Below, in pieces: positions 49,372 through 60,004 of a stretch of 64,000 nt of DNA. The number at the start of each line of letters is the position of its first letter. The first letter of the stretch is position 1. The translations under genes were made by a program, and so were the position numbers. Where the stretch lies: positions 1-64,000 of the forward strand of contig JBBHKE010001496.1 of the NCBI GenBank assembly GCA_037447655.1, read 5' to 3'. Below the pieces are notes generated by a model, which saw only the letters and a list, made by a program, of their open reading frames with translations, ran no database searches and was not told the DNA's origin. The stretch is from Zygnema cylindricum. Taxonomy: Eukaryota > Streptophyta > Zygnematophyceae > Zygnematales > Zygnemataceae.

Positions 49372-50563
49372 TGTTGAAATTGAAGTATTTTCTAGGTTTA
49401 GAGATTGTAAAATAAAAAGGTAAAAAGGGGACACTGACAACCTACCTCTAACTCTTCACTCAAGTCCCCACGCTTGTCGCAGTCACTGAAGACTTGAAGA
49501 GGAGTTAGATCCATGGTTGCCTAGGTTGTGCAAAGTGGACATGAAGGCAATTCTTAATAGAGTTATCTAAGAGGTGTGACGGACCCAGGATTTGATCATG
49601 GTACCTGCCGTCCGTCAAACTAGCTGTTCGCTTTAACGAACAAGTCTAAAATACAGTGCTATAGTACTATAGGTTTGACAGATATTTTTATTTTTACACG
49701 TAGACTAGCTCGTCTAACGGGAATAGATACGTAATGCATAGATACAGTTTTGTATAGTACGGAACACGATTTAATGTATTTTATGAAACGGATACCGCGC
49801 ATTTGTTTCGAACGCGAAACAAATATCGCAAGTATATTTTCAACGGCTACAATTGTATCCGGTTTGATCGGACGGCCACGATAGGCGCCGCGATCACGGA
49901 TTATGTACTTTTGGCATTTTTCAGTCACCGCCACGTCATATGACACGTGGCGCGACAATGTTGGATTGCGGCACCTCCGGAGATTGCGGTAACAAATCCG
50001 GCTATGACACGTGTCGACATTTTGGCCATGTTGTACAATTGCCGTACAGAAAGTACACCGGCACCTGTACTTTTCTGTACGACACACTAATTTGATTGGT
50101 GCCGTACTTCAATAGATAGAGTTTTAGAGAGGGAATAGGACTTAGAAAATTTTGGGTAAGTAGCTGCCTCTCCCAGAGAGCACCTTGTATAAATGGGAAA
50201 CTTTGGCCAGCCATAACGATCAATTTACTTGACCATTTTCAGTGATTCTTTTTGCTGCAGACTCAAGGGAGTCTAGGCTACATAGGGGTGTAGTCGGTCA
50301 GAGTTTTTGTCTGCCAAGGAGGCTGCATTTTGAAGGGAAAGTCAAAGTGGGTGAATGTGTCCAAATCGCATATTCAAACTTTGCATTCTGTGGTGGAATT
50401 GAGCACACAGAAAGTGTTATTTCACAGGGGTGAATATATATTGGGGTTCTGTTTGTCAAGGGGTCAGTCATTTGGGTTTATATCAACTTGGAGTCAGCAC
50501 TATCTAGATTAGCTTTTTTTGGATCTGCTTACTCTGAGGGCCAATGGAGGTCTCAGAGTTTCA
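49372..50563 (+). mobile_element. Copia 5' LTR (LTR-A type)
   Basis: 1,192 bp, starts TGTTGAAATTGAAG and ends GAGTTTCA, and is followed with no gap by the primer site. It has the same length as the LTR at 29260-30451. Confidence 0.9.
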
Positions 50564-50578
50564 GGTTATGGGCCCACC
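50564..50578 (+). other. Primer-binding site overlapping gag start
   Basis: GGTTATGGGCCCACC follows the LTR directly. The enclosed ATG (50568-50570) starts MGPPSRVPIFDGTGFTYWE in the gag frame. Confidence 0.8.
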
Positions 50579-52290
50579 ATCTAGGGTGCCTATCTTTGAT
50601 GGAACAGGCTTCACTTATTGGGAGTTTACAATGGCGAGATTGCTTTTTGAGAAGCACTTATGGGGAATTAATTCGGGACAAGTGAGATGTCCGCCACCTG
50701 GCTTTGGAGGAGCTTACTATGGAGATTCATTTGAGGCTGCCCAGAATATCAACCGGAGTTCAGATGCAACGAAAGGTGAAGGGAAAAATCTTTCCGTGGA
50801 TGGGGAAATAGGGGAGAAGGAAAAAGGGGCACCTATGGTGAGGGGAGCTAGGCTCTCAGCTATGGTACCATATGTAGGGATTAAAACTGAAGAAAATGAC
50901 ATAAAAATATGGGAATACAAAAACACTATAGCAAAACATCTCATACATAGATATGTGTCTAAGTCGATAGCTATCACTCTTTTAAGTCTAACCAAGTCTT
51001 CAGAGATATGGGAAGCACTAATTCAGATTTATAAGAGTGAGACTATTCAGAAGCAGCAATTAGTAAAACAAGAAATAGATGCCTACATTTATATAGGCGG
51101 TAGCATGATAGAGTTTTGTAATGATATTGCTGCGTTATATGTTGAGCTTACTAGTGTAGGATATGTAGAATCCGAGGAGAGTAAGATTAATACACTACTT
51201 ATGAAACTCCCAGATGAGTAGGAAAACATAATTTGTCGTATGCAGGCAATGGATGGCTCCTCATGGACTTGGAGATTTACCATGGGGATAATTCTTGTGA
51301 GGGAAAGCACTTTGGAGCTTCGTAGGGGAAGGGACAGGGTCAATGCATTTTCAGCTGGTGGTGATTGGTGGAAGCGTGATGAGAGGAACGGCGGTGACGA
51401 GCGGAAGCGTGATGAGAGGAACGGTGGTGATGAGCGGAAGCGTGATGAGAGGAACGGTGGTGATGAGCGGAAGCGTGATGAGAGGAACGGTGGTGACGAG
51501 CGGAAGCGTGATGAGAGAAAGAAAGACAAAGGTAAACCTTATCGGAACTTTGGTGGAAAGAGAGGGAGAGGAAAAGAAAGTGGAGCTTTGAAAAAGGGGG
51601 TTTGCTTCTTTTGTAGGGAACCGGGTCATTATATGGAGGAACGCCCTTGTTTGGAAAAACTTAGAAGTTGGAATGTGGATGAGGAGGAAGAAGGGGAAGA
51701 GGAGAAAGAGGATGAAGATATTGTAGAGCTTCTCCGGATTAGTAGTATGGGGAAGAGAGAAAAGCACACAGAAATTCCACGAAAGCAACAGTGTGCTTTT
51801 TGAGGTATAAGGGAAGTAAAGAGAGAGGGGATACTTGAGGGAGTTCAAAATATTGAGGATAGTTTCATAGATATTTTGGAAACAGAAAATTGGTCGGAAA
51901 AGGAGACTTCAACGGATTCCGAGGAAAGGGGAGAATTAATTCTAGAGGGGGTTTTAAAAGATAGGGGAGAAGAGAAATATTTGACTAAAGGTTTAGGGGA
52001 GAAAAAATATTTATTGGGAATTAAAATAGAAAGTGATAGTGAAAAGAATTCCATGGGAGAGAGTGAGGGAAGTTCAGAAAATGGGGTAATTATCATGGAT
52101 AAAAATATGAGTACGGAAGATGTAGATCTTATGAAGAACTAAGTGGGGACTAGTGTTTTTTGGGGAAAATTTGGGGGTGGATGGATTTGACATCACTACT
52201 TGGTGTGATGTCGCTTGTGAAGATGTGCCTGTAAAAGGGTTATCATCCGGGTATGTGTTGCAGGTTGGGGATGAGGCTGACTGTTGGAAA
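50568..52290 (+). pseudogene. Gag with internally deleted pol (second Gag-only element)
   Basis: Gag runs from the primer-site ATG through an in-frame TAG (51219-51221) to about 51803. It contains a 33-bp minisatellite and a knuckle, CFFCREPGHYMEE, whose last Cys position is Arg. Shortly after the KHTEIPRKQQCAF text that precedes protease in relatives, the sequence jumps to reverse-transcriptase-tail text (EKKYLLGIKIESDSEKN, ENGVIIMDKNM). It then reaches RNase H text (FDITTWCDVACEDVP). Protease, integrase and most of reverse transcriptase are missing. It is a deletion derivative of an autonomous Copia that relied on enzymes supplied by others. Later stops show further decay. Confidence 0.85.
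51371..51518 (+). repeat. 33-bp minisatellite within gag
   Basis: Units start at 51371, 51404, 51437, 51470 and 51503 (the last partial). Each encodes KRDERNGGDER, so the array extends a basic/acidic linker before the zinc knuckle without changing frame. Confidence 0.93.
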
Positions 52291-52494
52291 TGCAAAAGGG
52301 AAAGTAGATTCTGGTTGGATGAAAAGGGGAGAAGGTGGATAAAATCTTTGATCAGATTTATGAAAAGTGGCATGCAAAATAAAATGTATAATCAACAAGA
52401 TGAAATTATTTTTGGTCATCTAATACACCTTCTTAAATATAAAAGTATTCGCTTGAAGCTTCATGAAGGAAAAATGAAAAATAAAAGGAAAATA
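52291..52494 (+). other. 3' untranslated region and polypurine tract
   Basis: Non-coding, ending in an A/G-rich run (AAAAATAAAAGGAAAATA) just before an LTR start at 52495. This LTR is of the LTR-B type rather than the LTR-A type found at the 5' end. Confidence 0.5.
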
Positions 52495-52923
52495 TGTAGA
52501 AATTAATGGTACATTTTTAGTATTTTCTAGGTCTAAATAGAAATATAGAAAGAAGCCGAGGCAGTCTACCTCTAACTTCTCTCTCCAAACTCTCAAACTT
52601 GTCGCAGTCACTGAGAAATTGAAGAGGGAGCTAGAGCCATGGCTACCTAGACTATCCAGAGGTTTACGGGAAATTTATATTAGTTAGGGTTTATTTATTT
52701 AAAAGGAATGTGCGGCGACAAAAATTGATCCTTGTACCTACCGGCCGGCAGACAGGAAGTTGCCGGTAGCCTTAGCCGTTAACTCTAGATATAACATTAC
52801 GTAGTATATAGCTTGATATTTATTTAAACATGTAAACGTAGGATAAATCATTTAACTGTAATTGTTTACGGTATACATAGATCCGGTAATGAATAAGTAC
52901 GGAATACGGTACGAGCAAGAAAT

Positions 52924-53972
52924 TGAAACTCTGAGACCTCCATAAGTCCTCAGAGTGGACAGCTTCCAAGAAGCCTCTAGGATAATCCTGACCCCTTTGT
53001 GTTTAAGCAAAAATAACTGCCACCCTGGCAGACAAAAACTCTGACCAACTTCACCCATGTGAAGAGAAGACTCCCCTGAGTCGATACCAAAAAGAATCTC
53101 TGAATTTGCTCCTCTGAGCAGTAAGTTATGGAGGGTCAAAGTTGACCTTTTGTATAGAAGCTCTCTGGGAGAGGGGGTCCTATCTTCTAATTTTTCTAAG
53201 TCCTATCTCTCTCACAGACTCTATCTACTGATGTACGGAACCAATCAGAATTGAGTTCCGTACGTGAAAGTAGAGCTGCCGGTGTACTTTATGTACGGAC
53301 ATTGTACGACATGGCCAAAATGTCGACACATGTCAAATCCGGATTCGGTGCCATAATCTCCGGAGATTCCACAATCCAACGGAATTTCGCCACGCGTCAT
53401 CCGATGTGGCGATGGCCACAAACCACCGAAATCTTCCTCCGCGATCTCGGCGCTAATCCCGGCCGTCCGATTAAATTCGGCTTTAATCGTAGTCGTAATA
53501 AATACATGCGCGGTATTTATTTCTTTTACGAAACAAATGCGCGGTACTGATTTTTGTCCGTACCGTAAGTCGTACATTATATATTAGTGGATCTATGTAT
53601 CCCGTAATTCATTTCAGTTAAATGGTTTATCGCTTGTATACATATGTAAATAATTATCAAACTATATGCTAGGTAACACTACCGCTAGATTAAACGGCTA
53701 AGGCTACGGGCTATTTCGTGTCTGCCGGCCGGCAGGTACAAGGATCAAATCCTGCCGCCGGCACATACATTTTAATTAAATAAATAAACCCTAATATAAG
53801 ATTCCCGTAAACCTCAGGATAGCCAAGGTAGCCATGGCTCTAGCTTCCTCTCCAATTTCTCAATGACTGCGACAAGTTTGAGAGTTGGAGAGAGAAGTTA
53901 GAGATAGACTGCCTCGACTTCTATATTTCTTTTCAGACCTAGAAAATACTAATAAAACCATTAGTTTCTACA
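52924..53972 (-). repeat. 3' LTR of nearly intact Copia
   Basis: 1,049 bp, same length as its partner at 58325-59373. It carries a shared palindromic minihelix-like motif at about 53724-53764. The ORFs inside both LTRs are coincidental. Confidence 0.93.
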
Positions 53973-53985
53973 CTCCCCTTTTTTT

Positions 53986-56900
53986 CTAGTCAATCTTTAA
54001 TTTCAGACCACACTTCTCCCTGCAAAAAATTAGCTTAGGGGAAGAGACAGGTTTGGTCATCATATCTGCTACCATCTCACTATCTGGTCTGTACTCTAAA
54101 CTCATTATTTTGTTTTCTACTTTCTCTCTAACAAAGCTGAGTCTGATGTCCATGTGTTTGGCTTTAAAATGGTGTTTAGGATTGGCAGAAATAGCGATTG
54201 CTGCCTGATTATCACAAAATATTTTTTGCACACCACTCTTAAGGTGACCAAGCTCACCAAGCAAAGACTTGACCCACATCAATTCTTTTACAGCAGAGCA
54301 AGAGGCCATATACTCAGCCTCCATGGTGGACTGAGCAATAACCTTTTGCTGTTTGCTACTCCAACAGCAAGCCCAATCACCCACATATAATACATATCCA
54401 GAAGTACATCTCCTCATCGGAGCATCACCATAACTGGCATCACTCCAAGTAGTGATGTCAGTATTCTCCCCACCCAAATGCAACCATAGATCTTTAGTTC
54501 CTACCAAGTATCTAAGGACTCTCTTAGCTGCCTCCTAATCCTTCTTAGTGGGAGCATTTAGACTTCTACTCAGCACTCCTACAGCTGCAGCTAAATCCGG
54601 CCGGGTACAATTCATAAAATAGATTAGACTTCCCACTACTTGCCTGTAAGGAATAGTCTACATGAACTTCTGTTCTTCAGGAGATAATTCCTCGTCTAAG
54701 ACTATGACTCCTTCTTCCTCACTCCCCTCACTTCCCTTCTTCAATTCCATTGGAGTTGTACTACTATTAGCTTTATCCATTTGAAATTTTTCAAGCATGT
54801 TCCCTATTGCTTCCTTTTGAGTCAATCTTATAATTTTTCTTTTTCGGTCTCTCTCTACTTGAATTCCCAAAATATATTTTGCTTCCCCCATATCATTCAT
54901 TTCAAATCTCCCCTTAAGATCGGTTTTCAGTTTATTAATTTTTTCCATTGATTTACTTAAAACAAGCAAATCATCAACATAAATTGCAATAAATATAAAA
55001 CCTTCCTCATCTTCGAAAACATAGATTGAGTGATCTGAGCTGATCCGAATATATCCTAGACCGGTAAGAAACTCATCAAGCTTCTTATTCCACTGTCGGG
55101 GCGCCTGTTTCAAACCATAAAGAGATTTAATCAGCCGGCATACCTTACTCTCCTCTCCTTCTTCCACAAACCCTTCGGGTTCTCGCATGAAGATCTCCTC
55201 TTCTAATTCTCCATGCAAAAAGGCTGTTTTGATGTCCATCTGGTGCACTTCCATGTCTTCCGCCGCTGCTAAACTGAGAAGTATGCGGACGGAGGGAAAT
55301 CTGACCACCGGGGCAAAGGTTTCCTCGTAGTCAATTCCTTCCTTTTGTGTAAATCCCTTTGCCACTAATCTGGCCTTGTAGCGCTCAATTGTGTTATCTG
55401 GGTTCAGTTTTAGTTTGAAAACCCACTTACAACCGATTGGTTTTTGGTTAGGTGGACAGTCCACCAGCTCCCAAGTATCGGCTGCCATGATTGAAGCCAT
55501 CTCCTCATTGATGGCTGTCTTCCACCGGTTTCTTTCTGGACAAGTCATCGCCTCTCGATAAGTTTGAGGTTCATCTTGATGAGATAGTTTAGTTACCTTG
55601 TTATTAACCTGTTTTTCTTGCAGTCTTTTGCTACTTCTCCTCCCTCCCTCAAAATCTGAGGCCGGAATAGATGGTTCTCGTGGATTCTTTCGAACAAACT
55701 CGGCTTCTCCCCTATCACTTGATTCCGAATCAATTTCCACCACGTCTTCCGCTTCGAGTAGAGTTGTCACTGGAGTTTCCACAGCCGAGTCCTTTTCAGT
55801 CTGATTTGTTCCTGCAAGAATGTCATCGTCTCTAAAACCTGGATAGTTAGGAAGCTCAAAGTCATCAGAATTTTCTGACTCAAATCTGATTTTTACTGAC
55901 TTTGTATATTTGAAGCGATCCACAGACTTTCCTTCATCCATAACTACTAGATGCTTTACTAAGATTATATCTTCTCTTTTTAGATCATAAACTCTATATC
56001 CTTTAACATCCTCATCATATCCTAATAAGTATCTCGATTTTCCTTTAGGATCTAGCTTCCAATTGGACCGATCAGTATCTAGACTGAATACTTGACTGCC
56101 GAAAACCTTTAAATGAGATAAGTCTGGTTTCCGGCCTGTCCATCTCTCATAAGGTGTTTGATCTTTTATAGCTGAAGTAAGAACTCTATTTTTGAGGTAA
56201 TTAGCGCAGTTCATTGCTTCTGCCCAAAACCTTTTTCCTATCTTCTTATCCGACAACATACTTCTAGCACTATCACTTAGTGTTCTATTTAACCTTTCAG
56301 CTACCCCATTCTGTTCAGGATTTTCTGGCAGTCTCTTTTGGTGTTGAACCCCATCTTCCCTCAAAAAATCCTCAAACTTGTTAGAAGTATACTCTCCACC
56401 ATTGTCACTCCTTACTCTCTTGATTGGAGTTTCATGGAGTTTTTCGCTCCATGCTTTATATTGTCTAAAACACTCCTCAGCCTCTGACTTGTTTTTCAAA
56501 AAATATACTCGGGAATACCGAGACCAATCATCAGTTATAGTCATCATAAATCTCTTCCCCCCCGGTGAGGACACTCTAGCCGGTCCCCAAATATCTGTGT
56601 GTACTAGATCTAGAAGTTTTTCTCCCTTGTAGGTGGCTGTTTTTGGAAAGGGTAATCTGTGTGCTTTACCTTGAGCACACCAACTACAATCACTTATATC
56701 ATCACTCTCACTGAACTGAATCCCTTCCACCACTCCCATCTTCTTCATCTCTCTTAACTTATCTAGATTCACATGCCCAAGCCTCTTATGCCACATCATA
56801 ATATCATGAACACCAGCATAATAAAGTTTATTCGTTTCATTACTTAAGATCAGCCTAAACATCCCATGGCTACCTTTCTCAGCAATGAAATAGACATCCT

Positions 56901-58320
56901 CCTCAAAACTAGCAGTAAAGACTCCTTCCCTAGTGCTAGTGAAAAAACCCTTATCATCTAATACTGATGTAGAGATAAGGTTTTTGTTCAGCTCTGGAAT
57001 AAACAATACATCGGAGAATGTTAATATGGATGTCTTTCCTTCTACTAACACTTTCAGATCTACCGATCCTACAAGAGTAGTGGTGACTATCCTCCCATCC
57101 CCGTACTCTATCTCTACGGTGGGAATCTGTCTTATCTTAGTGAACAGGTGTCTATCCTTACACATGTGCAATGAGGCACCTGAATCTATAATCCAGCCTG
57201 CTTCACCTTTCAATCCACCGTAAGCACATTTCTGTTTTCGTGGAATTTCAACCTCAGTTTTCGCCTCCAACTCCTCATCCAAAAGGAGCTCATCGTCCTC
57301 GTCCTCGGATTCCGCCTCAAGTACCTGTGTGACAAGGGCCTTTTTCTTTCCTCTCGGGGTACCACCGGTCTGCCCCTCCTTTAACCGAAGCTCGGTTAGC
57401 TTGGTGCACTCTGCCATATAGTGCCCCGGTTTCTTACAAAAATGACATAAACCTTTGGGAGCCCTTGGTTCGAACTCGCCAACCTGTTTTTTCTGCTCCC
57501 TACCCCCATAGTTTCCGACTGGTTTCCGGGAATCCTTGTTCCTCCAATCGGTCGCTCTTGCCAAGGCTTGGCCACTCTTTCCTCCCCTTCGGATCTCAAT
57601 CGTATTCTCTCGAACGAAAATCATCCCTACCACTGAGTTCCATATCCACCTTGAGTCCGGCAAGTCCTGCACACGGTTGACTATGTTCTCGAACTCATCA
57701 GGTAACTTCATTAGTAAACAGTTAACTTTTTCTTTTTCACTAAAAACTTTACCCGCACTCTCTAGCTCCATGAAGAGTGTAGCAAGCTCATTGCAAAAAT
57801 CCAACATATTTCCCCCTTTGTATACATACTCCTTAACTTTCTGATCAGCCAACTGTTGTTGCTGAATCGTACCACTTCGGTACATCTCTATGAGAGCCAT
57901 CCAAAGATCGGATGCCCTCTCTACCTGCAAATGAGGACATGCAAGTCCTTGAGTGAGATTGCGTAGGATGAAGTGCTTTGCCGCCATATTGTTGAAGTCC
58001 CAGGTTTCAGTATCATTCTCCTCGTTCCTCGGAATAGGTGACATGAATGCTAAACCAGTTGCTATTGGTGTGGTCGCCTCCTTCTCCTTTCCTTTGTCCA
58101 CCACCTCTCCTTCCTTTGTTTCCTCCGTTCAAGGTGAATCCTCTTTCCTGGTGAATCTGCTTCCTTTAAACCCTGGAGGAATTCCAAGACTTGATGGACG
58201 CCCCAATCGTCCACTCACTATCCCCCAAAACCTTTTTTCGCATAGAGCTCCTATCATCATACTTTCCCAATATATGAAGCCAGTTCCATTATAGATTGGT
58301 ACCCTAGAGGGTGGGCCCAT
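53986..58320 (-). pseudogene. Copia gag-pol polyprotein with three nonsense codons
   Basis: One frame of 1,445 codons runs from the ATG in the primer site (58320) to the stop at 53986. It contains TGA at 58129-58131, TAG at 54658-54660 and TAG at 54535-54537. From 58320, residues 292-305 are the zinc knuckle CHFCKKPGHYMAEC, and protease DSGA is at 379-382. The integrase HHCC is H511, H516, C545, C548, and its catalytic D576, D639, E675 have 62 and 35 residues between them. Reverse transcriptase YVDD is at 1114-1117. RNase H (TTWSDASYGDAP, AQSTMEAEYMA, FCDNQAAIAI) follows the TAGs. Relatives have Lys and Trp at the two TAG sites. The domain order protease-integrase-RT-RNase H defines Ty1/Copia. 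Enzyme centres look intact, but RNase H would not be made without readthrough. Confidence 0.95.
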
Positions 58321-58324
58321 AACC
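58310..58324 (-). other. Primer-binding site overlapping gag start, intact Copia
   Basis: The minus strand reads GGTTATGGGCCCACC with no gap after the LTR terminal CA. The ATG is 58320-58318 and opens MGPPSRVPIYNGTG. It is complementary to the anticodon arm of initiator tRNA-Met as recalled for plants. Confidence 0.85.
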
Positions 58325-59373
58325 TGAAACTCTGAGACCTCCATAAGTCCTCAGAGTGGACAGCTTCCAAGAAGCCTCTAGGATAATCCTGACCCCTTTG
58401 TGTTTAAGCAAAAAAAACTGTCACCTTGGCATAGATATACTCTGACCACCTTCACCCCTGTGAAGGCAAGACTCCCCTGAGTCGATAGCAAAAAGAATCT
58501 TTGAATTTGCTCCCTTGAGCAGTAAGTTATGGAGGGTCAAAGTTGACCTTTTGTACAGAAGCTCTGTGGGAGAGAGGGTCTTATCTTCTAATTTTTCTAA
58601 GTCCTATCTCTCTCACAGACTCTATCTACTGATGTACGGAACCAATCAGAATTGAGTTCCGTACGTAAAAGTACAGCTGCCGGTGTACTTTATGTACGGA
58701 CATTGTACGACATGGCCAAAATGTCGACACATGTCAAATCCGGATTCGGTGCCATAATCTCCGGAGATTCCACAATCCAACGGAATTTCGCCACACGTCA
58801 TCCGATGTGGCGATGGCCACAAACCGCCGAAATCTTCCTCCGCGATCTCGGCGCTAATCCCGGCCGTCCGATTAAATTCGGCTTTAATCTTAGCCGTAAT
58901 AAATACATGCGCGGTATTTATTTCTTTTACGAAACAAATGCGCGGTACTGATTTTTGTCCGTACCGTAAGTCGTACATTATATATTACTGGATCTATGTA
59001 TCCCGTAATTCATTTCAGTTAAATGGTTTATCGCTTGTATACATATGTAAATAATTATCAAACTATATGCTAAGTAACACTACCGCTAGATTAAACGGTT
59101 AAGGCTACCGGCTATTTCGTGTCTGCCGGCCGGCAGGTACAAGGATCAAATCCTGCCGCCGGCACATACATTTTAATTAAATAAATAAACCCTAATATAA
59201 AATTCCCGTAAACCTCAGGATAGCCAAGGTAGCCATGGCTCTAGCTTCCTCTCCAATTTCTCAGTGACTGCGACAAGTTTGAGAGTTGGAGAGAGAAGTT
59301 AGAGATAGACTGCCTCGACTTCTATATTTCTTTTCAGACCTAGAAAATACTAATAAAACCATTAGTTTCTACA
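58325..59373 (-). repeat. 5' LTR of nearly intact Copia
   Basis: 1,049 bp with TG..CA ends, flanked on the right by GAAAT at 59374-59378. It contains the palindromic motif at 59124-59164. Confidence 0.94.
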
Positions 59374-60004
59374 GAAATCAATACCGCGCATTTATTTTTT
59401 AAGTGAAACGAATACCGCGCATGAATTTATTACGGCTACGATTAAATTCGATTATAATCGGACGGCCGGAATTAGCGCCGAGATCTCGGAAGAAGAATTC
59501 GGCGGTTTGTGGGTATCGCCACATTAGATGACACGTGGCGAAATTACATTGGATCGTGGAATCTCCGGAGATTATGGCACCGAATCCGGATATGACATGT
59601 GTCGACATTTAGGGCATGTCGTACAATGTCCGTACATAAAGTACACCGGCGATTGTACTTTTATGTACGGAGAAAAAACCTGATTGGTTCCGTACATCAG
59701 TAGATAGAGTCTGTGAGAGAGATAGGACTTAGAAAAATTAGGAGATAGGACACTCTCTCCCAGAGAGCTTCTGTACAAAAGGTCAACTTTGACCCTCCAT
59801 AACTTACTGCTCAGGGGAGCAAATTCAGAGATTCTTTTTGCTATCGACTCATGGGAGTCTTGCCTTCACAGGGGTGAAGGTGGTCAGAGTGTTTCTCTTC
59901 CAAGGTGAAATTTATTCTTGCTGAAACACAAAAGGGTTAGGATTATCCTAGAGGCTTTTTGGAAGCTGTCCACTCTGAGGACTTATGGAGGTCTTAGAGT
60001 TTCA

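Larger units (their letters stand above)
52924..59373 (-). mobile_element. Nearly intact Copia element, 6,450 bp
   Basis: Two LTRs of exactly 1,049 bp (58325-59373 is 5', 52924-53972 is 3') have TG..CA ends. The 5-bp target duplication is GAAAT. The primer site is at 58310-58324, and a polypurine tract AAAAAAAGGGGAG lies directly before the 3' LTR (53973-53985). The LTRs differ mainly in a cluster near 52990-53110 versus 58390-58510. One long reading frame fills the interior with only three nonsense codons. It is the youngest large insertion in its neighbourhood because it interrupts an LTR-B. Confidence 0.95.
52495..60004 (+). mobile_element. Copia LTR (LTR-B type) split by a full-length Copia
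   Basis: Left part 52495-52923 starts TGTAGAAATTAATGG; right part 59379-60004 ends GAGTTTCA. Together they make 1,055 bp, matching 26623-27678 (1,056 bp). The split carries a GAAAT duplication (52919-52923 and 59374-59378). It is followed by a primer site and gag-pol at 60005. Confidence 0.9.

Noticed and set aside
53251-53550. 99-residue ORF, nearly repeated at 58652-58951
   Set aside because: It lies inside both LTRs of the same Copia element, antisense to the element. Repetition reflects LTR identity, not a gene.
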